Of a stretch of DNA of 64,000 nt, positions 46,087-55,221 are shown in pieces. The DNA lies in NCBI RefSeq assembly GCF_018314255.1, contig NZ_CP073066.1:62001-126000 (forward strand), given 5' to 3'. A program made the position numbers and the translations under genes. The notes beneath the pieces were generated by a model. It searched no databases. It saw nothing but the letters and a program-made list of their open reading frames with translations, and had not been told where the DNA came from. The number at the start of each line of letters is the position of its first letter. Positions within the stretch are counted from its first letter, which is position 1. This stretch comes from Lentilactobacillus buchneri (lineage in GTDB: Bacteria; Bacillota; Bacilli; Lactobacillales; Lactobacillaceae).

Positions 46087-46169
46087 TAAATTCCCTCCAT
46101 TTAACTTATTAACTATATTGTACTACTTAATATGTGCGGCATTCCCAATTTTAACTTCCGAATCGGGAA

Positions 46170-46217
46170 ATTATATATATTGTGTTACCACATTTTGTGG
46201 TACACTATATATTGTCA
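46170..46217 (+). promoter_or_regulatory. Pair of NrdR-like boxes upstream of the deoxynucleoside kinase gene
   Basis: Box 2 at 46202-46217 (ACACTATATATTGTCA) matches the NrdR consensus ACACWATATATWGTGT at 14 of 16 positions. Box 1 at 46170-46185 (ATTATATATATTGTGT) matches its right half perfectly. Their start-to-start distance is 32 bp, about three helical turns, as is usual for NrdR pairs. They overlap the likely promoter (candidate -10 TATATT in box 2). Confidence 0.7.
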
Positions 46218-46240
46218 TTTTATTATAAAGAGGGGCTACC

Positions 46241-46894
46241 ATGGTGATAATAACTGCAGGAATGATTGGGGTCGGAAAGACCACTTTAACCGGAAAAATT
46301 GCGGAACATCTCGGGACAAAAGCGTTTTTTGAACCCGTTGGCGATAATCCCGTTTTACCGCTTTACTACTCCAATCCAAAACAATACGGATTTCTACTTC
46401 AAATTTACTTTTTAAACAAGCGTTTCTCAATGATCAAACAAGCATTGAGTGATGATAATAACGTCTTGGATCGCTCAATCTATGAAGATGCACTGTTCAC
46501 CCGGGAAAATAATGCTCAGGGAAACATCACCGACACTGAATTGGCGGTTTACCTCAAGTTATTGAATAACATGATGGCAGAACTCGACGAGTTGCCAAAA
46601 AAGGCTCCTGATTTGCTGGTGTATGCTGATAGTGACTTTGACACCATCAAGCACCGGATCAAAAAACGCGGTCGCGACTATGAACAGTTTGACGACAACC
46701 CTGGCCTTCAGGAATACTACTTCAAGATGTGGGCAGCATATAAGAAATGGTTCCAAGAATACGATGTCAGTCCCAAGATCAAAATCGACTTGCAGAAGTA
46801 TGACTTGTCCGATCCCAAGAATGTCACAATCGTTCTCGGACAGATTGATGATGCTTTGGCTAAAATTCGCCAACCACAAAGTGAGACACTCTAA
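46241..46894 (+). CDS. Deoxynucleoside kinase (dGK/dAK/dCK family)
   Basis: 217 residues. P-loop GMIGVGKTT at 7-15, FFEPVGDNPVLPLYY, the catalytic DRS motif in VLDRSIYEDALFTREN, and the lid RIKKRGRDYEQFD. It phosphorylates deoxynucleosides (dA, dG or dC) to monophosphates in the salvage pathway; specificity cannot be read from sequence alone. Lactobacilli often carry such kinases, sometimes in pairs; only one is seen here. Start at ATG 46241 with AGAGGGG 5-6 nt upstream. The NrdR-like boxes upstream suggest co-regulation with ribonucleotide reductase. Confidence 0.93.
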   Translation: MVIITAGMIGVGKTTLTGKIAEHLGTKAFFEPVGDNPVLPLYYSNPKQYGFLLQIYFLNKRFSMIKQALSDDNNVLDRSIYEDALFTRENNAQGNITDTELAVYLKLLNNMMAELDELPKKAPDLLVYADSDFDTIKHRIKKRGRDYEQFDDNPGLQEYYFKMWAAYKKWFQEYDVSPKIKIDLQKYDLSDPKNVTIVLGQIDDALAKIRQPQSETL

Positions 46895-46947
46895 CAGACA
46901 GTCATAAGTTTCAGGTCTACCAGATACGATGAAAAGGCCACGGAGTT

Positions 46948-46998
46948 AAAAGGAGATGTTCAGCTGATAATTTCACAGCTAAACAGCCCCTTTTTATT
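46948..46998 (+). terminator. Terminator of the kinase gene
   Basis: AAAAGGAGATGTTCAGCTG pairs imperfectly with CAGCTAAACAGCCCCTTTT, followed by TATTTTG. It touches the 3' end of the convergent gene. Confidence 0.6.
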
Positions 46999-47781
46999 TT
47001 GCCAATTTAATTTTCCCAACGATTGCGTCCGGATCCGCCTTATAATCGACGCTTCCCTTTGACACCAAGTAATCAATCCGGTGGCGGTACCACCAGTCAG
47101 CCGTGAACGGATAATCGCCCAAAGTCTCACCAATTACCCGCAGAATATTTCTAAACCGCCGTTGACTGAGATTGGCAAGGACAAAACGATCGTAAAAGTC
47201 AATCGATTGACTGACAACGGTGCCGTTAATCACCGTTCTGATCGGATTATTTTCACTCCTTAAGTCATGCCAATAGTAACTGAAGGCTCTCCGGGAATTA
47301 GCAGACAGGTCCCTTTGTAGTGATGCCAATTGAAATTCATCAATGGCGTCTTCACTGATTTCACCTAATTTGGAAATAATCATTAAACTGTCTTCTCGGA
47401 CCAAGGTCATTGGAACCTTGACACTCATCGTTTGAACTGAAAAATCCTTTAAATAATCGCAAATCCACAAAAAGCCGCAGTAGTCGTCAGCCGTCTCACT
47501 CCACCAAATACGAAACGATTCGCCAGCCTGAGCACTTTGACTCAGTTGATCAAGCCCCTGCCGTAAAGCATTTACCGCTTCGACAGTTAATTGTTCAGAG
47601 GCTTGATAATGAGCGTATTCGATTTTATAAATGGTTTGATGGCTTTCCATAAACGAGCGTTGACTGATGTCCCCAAGCTCAGATACATTGGCAATGCCAA
47701 AACCTGCCCGTCAAGATGTCTTTTCTGATAGTAATACTTCAATGTTGATGCAAAACTATCACTGAATACGATGTCAATCAT
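46994..47781 (-). pseudogene. DUF1835/DUF3658-type protein gene, split by a frameshift
   Basis: Two overlapping minus-strand frames make one protein of about 262 residues. The first, from ATG 47781 (AAGGGTGAGG upstream), reads MIDIVFSDSFASTLKYYYQ...LPMYLSLG, typical of the DUF1835 N-terminus; it then runs out of frame. The second frame continues as GDISQRSFMESHQ... and ...RIWWSETADDYCGFLWICDYL to 46994. The switch lies at the CCCC at 47671-47674 (GGGG in the gene): one extra G restores the frame. Thus either a natural loss-of-function indel or a base-calling error in a homopolymer. Function of the family is unknown. Confidence 0.75.
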
Positions 47782-47930
47782 GACCAAACCTCACCCTTCG
47801 AAATTGTCATTTCTCAATGACGTGCTTCGAAAAGTATAACTTTTTTGGTGGCCTGGATGCAACTTTTATTTGACTGAATCAGGCCACTCTTGGTAGGCTT
47901 GATATAAACAATATTGGGGGAGATGTAGAT

Positions 47931-48293
47931 TTGCAAAATACAAAACAACATAAATTATCTGCCGCTCAAATTTGCGGCTGGATCGTCTGGTGGGTGATCA
48001 CCATTGTCGTTTTGGCGCTGGCAATCTTTATGCTGACCAGAACGACGGATGCTGCAGGCGTTCATAACTCATGGAACTATCACATGATCGCCATTTTTCT
48101 TTTGCTGGTGTATGGAATCCAGCAAATCATTGCGTTCTTTGGTATTAAACGACTTCACTACAATGAAAGATACGTGTGGCCGATTGTTTTAATCGTGCTG
48201 GGCGTCTTGGGCAGTTTCTTGTACGTGATTCCCGGAATCTGGGGATTAATTGTTAACAATCCGCAGAAGAATCAGCCAACCAAAATTGAATGA
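47931..48293 (+). CDS. Small membrane protein, unknown function
   Basis: 120 residues, start TTG at 47931 with GGGGGAG about 9 nt upstream. Three to four hydrophobic segments: ICGWIVWWVITIVVLALAIFML, YHMIAIFLLLVYGIQQIIAFF and VWPIVLIVLGVLGSFLYVIPGIWGLIV; polar tail NNPQKNQPTKIE. The general look is that of DUF4064-like small membrane proteins, without a firm match. Single gene, ended by a clear terminator. Confidence 0.75.
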   Translation: MQNTKQHKLSAAQICGWIVWWVITIVVLALAIFMLTRTTDAAGVHNSWNYHMIAIFLLLVYGIQQIIAFFGIKRLHYNERYVWPIVLIVLGVLGSFLYVIPGIWGLIVNNPQKNQPTKIE

Positions 48294-48299
48294 TGGACC

Positions 48300-48349
48300 G
48301 CAAAAGAGGTGAACCAGGTATTCTCGAAATACCGGCTCACCTCTTTTTT
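48300..48349. terminator. Terminator between the small membrane protein and uspA genes
   Basis: AAAAGAGGTGA and TCACCTCTTTTTT with an inner GGTATT/AATACC stem. T-run on plus, A-run on the other side, so usable in both directions. Confidence 0.85.
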
Positions 48350-48381
48350 CATTTCAGTTGTTCTAACCGACTTGAAACCGG

Positions 48382-48846
48382 CTAGTCGCGATGGACCACA
48401 AACACATCACAGGGGGCTTGAGCAATAACAAAAGCTGCTGTTGACCCCATTGTCATCCGGTCAACAAAATTTGCCCCGGTGGCCCCGACAACGATTGCAT
48501 CCACATGTTCGTCATCCACCAACTCGTGAGCCAATTGATTTTTGGGATCGCCTGAAGTTACAAAGGCACTGACAGCAAGTCCTCGGTCTTTTGCCATCAA
48601 TTCGTATTTATGAACGAGCCGTTGAAATCTGGATTTGACCTCATCGATCGTTGATTGATTGACGTTGCCAAAACCGATCAAGGCGGCTTTTGACACCCCC
48701 AGAATTTCACGGTCGTTGATAATTGCCACAATTGTCAGCTTGGCATGGTTGTGCTCGGCAATCGTGATTGCCTGTCTAACGGCCTTGGCGGCAGTTTTTG
48801 AACCATCAATCCCAACCAGAATATTCGAATAATTAAAGTCCAACAT
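48382..48846 (-). CDS. Universal stress protein (UspA family), second copy
   Basis: 154 residues from ATG 48846, 5-6 nt after GAGGTGG. YSNILVGIDGSKTAAKAVRQAI at the start; ATP-binding motif near the end VVGATGANFVDRMTMGSTAAFVIAQAPCDVFVVH. It differs from the 27.6-kb copy (different spacing and sequence), so this is not a recent duplication. Role in stress is inferred from family. It lies 20 bp downstream of pepV and may be co-transcribed with it. Confidence 0.93.
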   Translation of the reverse strand: MLDFNYSNILVGIDGSKTAAKAVRQAITIAEHNHAKLTIVAIINDREILGVSKAALIGFGNVNQSTIDEVKSRFQRLVHKYELMAKDRGLAVSAFVTSGDPKNQLAHELVDDEHVDAIVVGATGANFVDRMTMGSTAAFVIAQAPCDVFVVHRD

Positions 48847-48865
48847 ACTAACCACCTCAATGTTT

Positions 48866-50269
48866 TTACTTGGCTGTCAACTCATAAATTGATTGCCCAT
48901 AAATTGCCATTGCCTTGATTAAATTGGCAACCGGCTGAAACTCATTTGCCTGATGCATGGTATCTTGGGCGTTTGGGAACAATGCGCCAAACGCCACCCC
49001 ACGTTTCATCAAACGGGCATAAGTACCGCCGCCGACGACTTCCGGTTTGGAATCCATATCGCCCGTCTGTTCCTGGTAAACGTGCATCAAGGTACTGACA
49101 ATCGGATCACTTGGATCAACGTAGTGGGTGTCCATATTGTTGATTTCCTTAACGGTTCCATGGCGTTTATCGGCAGCCTGTTGCAAGTGAGCCAAAATTT
49201 CTTGATCATCAGTTCCTTTCGGGTAACGGAAGTTGGTGTTGACGCTGCCGCCGTGCTGCGTGTCAAATTTCATAATCCCAACGTTCATGGTTAACTCTCC
49301 CATGATGTCGTCGACGTGCGCAGCACCGATTTTGGTTGCCCGGGAATCGTCATGCAGGTCTTCAGCCAGGTAGGAAATAAATTCCTTAGCGGCCCCGTCA
49401 AATGCATAGTCATTCAAAAACTTGGCGAGATACGTGCCGGCATTGACGCCGTTCTTGGGTTCCATCGCGTGGGCAGCTTTACCGGTAATGTGCAAAGCAA
49501 CGCCCTGACCGGTTGATTTGACATCACCGGCAATCGGGTTTTGATCCAAAAATTCGGTAAAGCCATCGACAAATTTTTCGTTATCACCGACTTCGACCAG
49601 CGCATCCGCAGATCCGGGAACCATGTTCAATCGCAATCCGGAATCAAATCGCTTCAAAGTGAATTCGGAACCATTTGTATGGCCAAAGGTCGTGACATAA
49701 GTGGCATTGCCCTTCTCACCATTAATCAGAGGAAATTCAGCATCTGGGGAAAAACCAAAGGTCGGTTGCGGTTCAACTTGGAAATAATGCTTCATCCCGG
49801 TCCAGTCACTTTCCTCGTCAGTTCCAATAATCAAACGAATCTTCATTTTGGGCATAATCCCATTGTCCTTCAGCATTCTCAACCCATAATAAGCGGCTAA
49901 CGCAGGTCCCTTATCATCTGACGTTCCACGTCCATAGACGTTGCCATTTTTTTCCACCATTTCAAATGGATTGGTTTCCCAGCCGTCTCCAGCAGGCATA
50001 ACGTCCGCATGGGCCTGCATCGCCATTGTCTGATCGCCGGAACCATACTCAATATAGCCAACAATGTTGTCGATATTTTGCGTCTTAAAGCCGTCGCGCT
50101 CCCCAAATGATAAAAATTTGAGCATCGCTTGGGTTGGCCCCTCGCCCAGTGGAAATTCATCAGTCTTGTGCTCATCGTCACGAACACTGTTAATACTGAT
50201 CAATTCCTTTAAATCGTTCAAATACTCGTCTTGATAACTTTGTGCGCGCTTTTTCCAATCAACTGTCAT
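48866..50269 (-). CDS. pepV: Dipeptidase PepV
   Basis: 467 residues from ATG 50269 with GGAG 8 nt upstream; a frame continuing to 50425 has no RBS and covers the promoter region. M20 metallopeptidase: MQAHADVMPAGDGWETNPF, GRGTSDDKGPALAAYYGL (zinc-bridging Asp), GTDEESDWTGMKHYF (catalytic Glu) and C-terminal EVVGGGTYARLMKRGVAFGALFP. PepV cleaves dipeptides in the cytoplasm, the end of casein and peptide use in lactic acid bacteria. Length matches the known lactobacillus enzyme (about 470). Confidence 0.95.
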   Translation of the reverse strand: MTVDWKKRAQSYQDEYLNDLKELISINSVRDDEHKTDEFPLGEGPTQAMLKFLSFGERDGFKTQNIDNIVGYIEYGSGDQTMAMQAHADVMPAGDGWETNPFEMVEKNGNVYGRGTSDDKGPALAAYYGLRMLKDNGIMPKMKIRLIIGTDEESDWTGMKHYFQVEPQPTFGFSPDAEFPLINGEKGNATYVTTFGHTNGSEFTLKRFDSGLRLNMVPGSADALVEVGDNEKFVDGFTEFLDQNPIAGDVKSTGQGVALHITGKAAHAMEPKNGVNAGTYLAKFLNDYAFDGAAKEFISYLAEDLHDDSRATKIGAAHVDDIMGELTMNVGIMKFDTQHGGSVNTNFRYPKGTDDQEILAHLQQAADKRHGTVKEINNMDTHYVDPSDPIVSTLMHVYQEQTGDMDSKPEVVGGGTYARLMKRGVAFGALFPNAQDTMHQANEFQPVANLIKAMAIYGQSIYELTAK

Positions 50270-50392
50270 TTTTCTCGCTCCTGTCCATTTCTTATAGTTC
50301 AATTTTATCACACTATTCAATTGGCGTTGGCAATTTGTCCACTCCAGAAATGCTATAATTAGGGTGAAAAACAGATTCGGATGGGAGATCTG

Positions 50393-51235
50393 ATGATGGT
50401 AAATGTCAAAAAAATCACAAGTCAAATTTTAACAGATGTCATTCGTAAGCGACCGGCAGATAGTTTTAAAGGCACTTACGGCAAAATCGCTTTGATTGGC
50501 GGCAGCCAAAACTTTGGCGGTGCGATTATCATGGCCTCACTGGCAGCAGTTTATTCCGGAGCCGGCTTGGTCACCACGATTACGGACCCCAGTAATCAAA
50601 CCAGTCTGCATGACTGGCTGCCCGAAGCAATGTTTGTGGATTGGAACAATTTTGATCAGGCAGAACCAATCATTAAAAGTGCCGACGTGGTGGTCATTGG
50701 GCCTGGCCTGGGAACCGATCCCAGTGCGTTGACCCTGTTGACAAAAGTCTTTCGGATTGCCGGCAGCGAACAAAAGTTAGTCATTGATGGTTCGGCACTG
50801 ACATTGCTTGCTGCCAACAACTTGCCGCTGCCACAGGATTCGATCAATATTTTGACGCCGCATCAAATGGAATGGCAGCGAGTATCCGGCATTAAGATTG
50901 CCGACCAGACGCCAGAGAAAAACCAGGCAGCCGCCAAACAGCTCCACGCAATTGTGGTGGTTAAATCACATCGAACGCAAGTTTATGCGGACAACCACGT
51001 CTACGAAAACACTGGCGGCACTCCTGCCCAGGCAACGGGCGGAATGGGTGACACCTTGGCCGGAATGGTCGGGGGCTTTGCCGCCCAGTTCAAAGATCCG
51101 CAAAAAGCTGTGTTGGCGGCGGTTTATTCTCATAGTGCCATTGCTGATAAATTGGCTGAAAAGCAATATGTCGTCCTGCCCCACCAAATCAGTGAGGCTC
51201 TGCCGAAATTTATGTATAAGCATCAAGCTAAATAA
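50393..51235 (+). CDS. nnrD: ADP/ATP-dependent NAD(P)H-hydrate dehydratase
   Basis: About 280 residues, YjeF C-terminal (ribokinase-like) domain only; the epimerase domain (NnrE) is not fused here. Motifs: GTYGKIALIGGSQNFGGAIIMA, VVIGPGLGTDPSAL, VIDGSALTLLA, ILTPHQMEW, TGGTPAQATGGMGDTLAGMVGGF. It repairs damaged hydrated NAD(P)H. The start is set by GGGAG at 50383-50387, giving ATG 50393 or 50396. Divergent from pepV. Confidence 0.93.
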   Translation: MMVNVKKITSQILTDVIRKRPADSFKGTYGKIALIGGSQNFGGAIIMASLAAVYSGAGLVTTITDPSNQTSLHDWLPEAMFVDWNNFDQAEPIIKSADVVVIGPGLGTDPSALTLLTKVFRIAGSEQKLVIDGSALTLLAANNLPLPQDSINILTPHQMEWQRVSGIKIADQTPEKNQAAAKQLHAIVVVKSHRTQVYADNHVYENTGGTPAQATGGMGDTLAGMVGGFAAQFKDPQKAVLAAVYSHSAIADKLAEKQYVVLPHQISEALPKFMYKHQAK

Positions 51236-51245
51236 CTAAATTGAA

Positions 51246-51291
51246 TCACAAAAGTCTCCATCAGCTGAATTGTCAGTGATGGAGACTTGTT
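51246..51291. terminator. Terminator between nnrD and the flippase gene
   Basis: AAGTCTCCATCA pairs with TGATGGAGACTT, loop GCTGAATTGTCAG, T-rich plus side and TTTTGTGATT on the minus side. Confidence 0.8.
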
Positions 51292-51328
51292 TATTTTATC
51301 TTGGCTAAATATGAATGAAAACAGCTGG

Positions 51329-52978
51329 TTATTGGATTTTAAGCAACCGTCGCAACTTGTCACTTCGCGGGCCCAGAATCATATCGGCAATTCGACTCTT
51401 CAAGGCTAAGTATAGGTAAATCACCCCACCAACCAAAACGGCCGCCAAGGTCACGATCAGACTGACAACCCGTCCAAATGGATTACCAACCAATTGAACA
51501 ACAAAATTCAATCCATAAACCGTCAACAATGCAGCAGCATACATAAACAATGAATATTTCGAAATCTTCCGAAAAGCAATGTCCAACATCCGTTTTTCAA
51601 AACCGAAATGGCGATTCAAATATATAAGAATCAACCAGTTGGCAACGGTCAAGCCAATCCCGGTGGAAAGCAGTGGCCCAAACGAACCCAAAAAATAGGT
51701 ACAAGGCCACTGAAGCACAAACTTAACCACTGTTCCAACAGCAAAGAACTTAACTGCCCGTCTGTTTTGAGACAATCCCTGCATCACGGCAGAAATAACG
51801 ACAAACAATCCCATCGGAATGGAAATAATGGATGAAAACGTTAGAATATTAGCGCCGAGTGCCTGATGAGTGGTGCCATAGAAGACCCGGTTAAGCGGTC
51901 CGGCAATTGCGGCCATTCCCAGGGCAGCGGGAATCATGACAAACATGAATAATGCCATCACATTGGAGTTTTGTTTGCGAATTTCGACGTTGTCCCCGCT
52001 GGTCAGCGCTTCTGAGAGCATCGGCACGGCGGTAATCGCCAAAGCAGAGGAAAGCGACACAGTAATCATAATCAATTTATTTGAGTTAACGGCAAACATT
52101 GCATATAGATCGGAGAGGGTCGCGTAGTTGTAATCAGTTGCCATCCGCATAATCTTGAAGAAAGTAAACTGGTCAATCAGCATAAAAATCGTGATTCCGG
52201 CACCCAATATAATAAAGGGCACTGCCTGCGCAATAATTTCCTGATATAATTGTTTTGCTTCAACGTGGATCTCATTATTGCTGGACAAAACCAGCTGTCG
52301 AAAATCTTCGCGGCGGCGGAAGTAATAAACGCCAAGGGTCGCCAGGCCGGCAACCGCACCAATGAAAGCAGCAAAAGTTGATTGAGAAACAGCATTGACC
52401 CAACTGCCATGCAGCACCCGCATCATAATGAAGGCTGTCAAAAGCATGTAGGCAACTCGAGCCAACTGTTCCACGAATTGGGAAATCGCTGATGGCGCCA
52501 TTTGTTGGTAACCTTGGAAATAACCACGGGTGAGGCTCATCGTCGGAATAATCAAAATTGCCCATGCCAATGAATGCAAAACAGGAATGACGTTGGGATT
52601 GCCGCCGTCAATTAAGGGCGCACCAAAATACAGGATCACCGCACAGATAACTCCTGTAGCAATGGCCAACACCAAGCCCCGTTTATAAAGCCGAACGCCG
52701 ACACCATACTCATTTAAGGCATTGTAATGAGCCACTTGTTTGGCGATCGCCGAGGGAATCCCGGCAATGGCGGCAATCAAGAAGAAACTGTAAATGTTAT
52801 ACCCGAGTCCGTACAGCGCGTTGGCTTGGAAGAAATAATTGCCAAACCAAATCCCCCAGGGAATAATATAGACTGCACCGAGAAATCGACTCAAAATACT
52901 ACCGGCCGTCATCCACGCTGACCCGGATAACATCTGGTCACGCGACTTTTCCGTCAGGTTTTGATGATTATCAATCAT
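51329..52978 (-). CDS. MurJ/SpoVB/YtgP-like lipid-linked oligosaccharide flippase
   Basis: 549 residues from ATG 52978 (AGTAGGAAC upstream); a longer frame to 53044 is not supported by an RBS. About 14 hydrophobic helices, with DQMLSGSAWMTAGSILSRFLGAVYIIPW at the start, typical of the polysaccharide-transport MOP family in lactobacilli. Closest named relative by overall look is YtgP of Bacillus, a MurJ-type lipid II flippase; an exopolysaccharide or teichoic acid unit flippase cannot be excluded. It is a single gene outside any polysaccharide cluster, which favours a housekeeping role. Confidence 0.88.
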   Translation of the reverse strand: MIDNHQNLTEKSRDQMLSGSAWMTAGSILSRFLGAVYIIPWGIWFGNYFFQANALYGLGYNIYSFFLIAAIAGIPSAIAKQVAHYNALNEYGVGVRLYKRGLVLAIATGVICAVILYFGAPLIDGGNPNVIPVLHSLAWAILIIPTMSLTRGYFQGYQQMAPSAISQFVEQLARVAYMLLTAFIMMRVLHGSWVNAVSQSTFAAFIGAVAGLATLGVYYFRRREDFRQLVLSSNNEIHVEAKQLYQEIIAQAVPFIILGAGITIFMLIDQFTFFKIMRMATDYNYATLSDLYAMFAVNSNKLIMITVSLSSALAITAVPMLSEALTSGDNVEIRKQNSNVMALFMFVMIPAALGMAAIAGPLNRVFYGTTHQALGANILTFSSIISIPMGLFVVISAVMQGLSQNRRAVKFFAVGTVVKFVLQWPCTYFLGSFGPLLSTGIGLTVANWLILIYLNRHFGFEKRMLDIAFRKISKYSLFMYAAALLTVYGLNFVVQLVGNPFGRVVSLIVTLAAVLVGGVIYLYLALKSRIADMILGPRSDKLRRLLKIQ

Positions 52979-53182
52979 GATTGTTCCTACTTTCGTATAC
53001 TTTGACACTCGCTTCATTTTAATCAAGTTGCTAATGAATAGCAATAACGGGGTGATATATTAAAAATTACTTAAGCATCAATTGTTTTATAGAGATGTAA
53101 TGAAAAAGTATTGTCATGAACACCCTAAATGCACTAGAATATTTTTATATGTGGTCTTAATAATTTTCGAGGTGAAACACTT

Positions 53183-54211
53183 GTGAGTAAAAAAAGAATC
53201 GAGTGGATTGACGTTGCCAAAGCGGTCGGAATTGTCGCCGTTGTTTTCGGTCACGCCATGACACGACACGGCACCATGTTCCATTTTCTTTATTGGTGGC
53301 ACATGCCGATCTTCTTCATCATGGGGGGCTTTTTCTTAAAGCCAATCGTCAATAACAATTGGATCGGTTTTTTCAAGAAACGGATTTTACCACTGCTAAT
53401 TTCATATTTAATCTGTGGTGGCTTTTTGATTTTACTGTCACACTTCATCAGAGGTGAAAGTTGGTCGTACACGATCTTCTACTTTGCCCGATTACTGTAT
53501 GGTGGACGGACACTGAACCACTACCTCAGTGTTTTTTGGTACATTAATGTTTACCTGTTGGCCCTGGTTTTCACATCGATTGTCATTACATACGTCAAAA
53601 GCCGGGAAGCACAGATTATTGTGGCCTTTGCTTCATTAATCATTTCCACCAGTTACAAGCACATTTACTTCCTAAGTTATAAATACGTTCCCTGGGACTT
53701 CGATGTTGCTTTTATCGCCATGTTCTTCATGTTATTTGGCTATCTTTATTTCCACAAAATTCAGCAATTCGTTAAGGACCTGTGGGTGATTATTCCAGCA
53801 GCCATGCTTACCGTCTGGTTGTTTTGGATGCAGCACATGGACCGGTTCAACTTCGCGTTCTTCCTGAAGTCCAAAATCATTCACGCTTCCTATCATCACA
53901 TTCCAATTTCTCGGGTTTCCTACATTACTTTTATCCCGATTATTGTTTGTTTAGTCGTTTTCAGCGCCAGTTACTATTTCTGCAAATTCATGCCCCAGTT
54001 CCTCATTAAGCCGGTTCAATTATTGGGCCAACAGACATTGGGAATTATGTATCTGCACAAGGCCGTCATCGATATCATCGATGAAGCTGGCTACAATGGT
54101 GCCATTATGGAAACAATTCTGGCGGTTTTAATTTCGTTTATCCTGTCACTTGGCTACGGCTATGTCAAACAAAAAATAAAGAATTCACGTATAAGGCGGT
54201 CAATTAGTTGA
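53183..54211 (+). CDS. Acyltransferase family 3 membrane protein
   Basis: 342 residues starting at GTG 53183 with GAGGTG upstream. About ten hydrophobic helices; the N-terminal KRIEWIDVAKAVGIVAVVFGHAMTRHG has the His-containing signature of Acyl_transf_3 enzymes (OatA N-part, NodX, WecH), and FWYINVYLLALVF follows. It would O-acetylate or acylate a surface glycan using a cytoplasmic acyl donor. No SGNH domain is fused. The 3' end overlaps the start of the hydrolase gene by 4 bp, so the two products probably function together. Confidence 0.88.
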   Translation: MSKKRIEWIDVAKAVGIVAVVFGHAMTRHGTMFHFLYWWHMPIFFIMGGFFLKPIVNNNWIGFFKKRILPLLISYLICGGFLILLSHFIRGESWSYTIFYFARLLYGGRTLNHYLSVFWYINVYLLALVFTSIVITYVKSREAQIIVAFASLIISTSYKHIYFLSYKYVPWDFDVAFIAMFFMLFGYLYFHKIQQFVKDLWVIIPAAMLTVWLFWMQHMDRFNFAFFLKSKIIHASYHHIPISRVSYITFIPIIVCLVVFSASYYFCKFMPQFLIKPVQLLGQQTLGIMYLHKAVIDIIDEAGYNGAIMETILAVLISFILSLGYGYVKQKIKNSRIRRSIS

Positions 54212-55161
54212 TAAATTATCGGCGCTCAAGAAACTTGCGAATACTTTACTTTGTAATCGACGGGCTCATCATCTTGGGCTTCGGTTTTAACATTTGGCAG
54301 GATCAGCGTGCTTCGGATCAGCTCAAGGCCAACTATATTGACTCCAGTACGCCGACTATCTTTGTCCACGGCTGGGGGGCCACCCTTCGTTCCGAAAAAG
54401 ATATGATCTCCGCGGCAGAGGTCAGTGGCGCCGCTTCAAGGCGAATGATTGTCCGCGTGAGAGCCAACGGAAAATTGTCAGTCACTGGAACCGTTAAGTC
54501 ATGGATGGTGAATCCAATCATTATGGTCCGAATGGACAATAACCGCGCCGGCGAGGTTCAGTATGCTCGCTGGCTGACCAAGGTCTGCAAGTTACTCAAG
54601 CAGAAATACCATGTCAATCAATTAAACTTTGTCGGCCATTCCATGGGGGCTTACGCGGTAATCTACTATAACCTTTTGAACGGCAACCGGTCTGATTTGC
54701 CGCGAACCAATAAGTTATGTGTGATCGCCGGGCCTTATGATGGGATAATGGATAATCACAAATCTAATCAGCCGACATCAGGTCCACTGATGCAGTTATG
54801 GGATGATGCGCCCAACAAAAATCGCATTTTGCCGACTGGTAAACCCAAGATCATCCATCCTGAATACAAGTTACTCTATCGGCTGAGAAAAAATTTTCCT
54901 CGTCAAGCCAGGGTTTTGAATATCTATGGTAACTTGGGCGATGGTTCAAATTCAGATGGCGTGGTCACTAACGCTTCTGCCCTATCATTGGGTTATATTT
55001 TGCGAGATCATGTCAGTTTTTATCAAACATTTCAAGCTTTTGGTCCAAAGGCGCAACACAGTGCCCTGCACAATAACAACATTGCCGTCAATAAAATTCT
55101 AACGGAATTCCTGTGGAATAAAAATTACCAGGATAGTTCTGCGAGTGAATTAATGCAATAG
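54208..55161 (+). CDS. DUF915-type alpha/beta hydrolase, membrane-anchored
   Basis: 317 residues; start TTG at 54208, overlapping the acyltransferase stop (TTGA). An N-terminal hydrophobic helix (RILYFVIDGLIILGFGFNIW) puts the rest outside the membrane. Hydrolase marks: PTIFVHGWGATLRSEKDM and nucleophile elbow FVGHSMGAYAVIYY; NIYGNLGDGSNSDGVVTNASA carries a likely acid Asp, and KAQHSALHNN a likely His. DUF915 hydrolases are common in lactic acid bacteria with unknown substrates; coupling to an acyltransferase hints at acyl ester turnover. Confidence 0.88.
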   Translation: MINYRRSRNLRILYFVIDGLIILGFGFNIWQDQRASDQLKANYIDSSTPTIFVHGWGATLRSEKDMISAAEVSGAASRRMIVRVRANGKLSVTGTVKSWMVNPIIMVRMDNNRAGEVQYARWLTKVCKLLKQKYHVNQLNFVGHSMGAYAVIYYNLLNGNRSDLPRTNKLCVIAGPYDGIMDNHKSNQPTSGPLMQLWDDAPNKNRILPTGKPKIIHPEYKLLYRLRKNFPRQARVLNIYGNLGDGSNSDGVVTNASALSLGYILRDHVSFYQTFQAFGPKAQHSALHNNNIAVNKILTEFLWNKNYQDSSASELMQ

Positions 55162-55166
55162 CAACT

Positions 55167-55206
55167 CAAAAACAGCCAAAATCCATTTCGGATTTTGGCT
55201 GTTTTT
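55167..55206. terminator. Bidirectional terminator
   Basis: AAAAACAGCCAAAATCC pairs with GGATTTTGGCTGTTTTT around ATTTC; serves the hydrolase (plus) and surface protein (minus) genes. Confidence 0.92.
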
Positions 55207-55221
55207 CATTCATGTAGTTGA

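Noticed and set aside
50270..50425. N-terminal 52-residue extension of PepV
   Set aside because: It covers the divergent promoter region, lacks an RBS, and the family begins at MTVDWKKRA.
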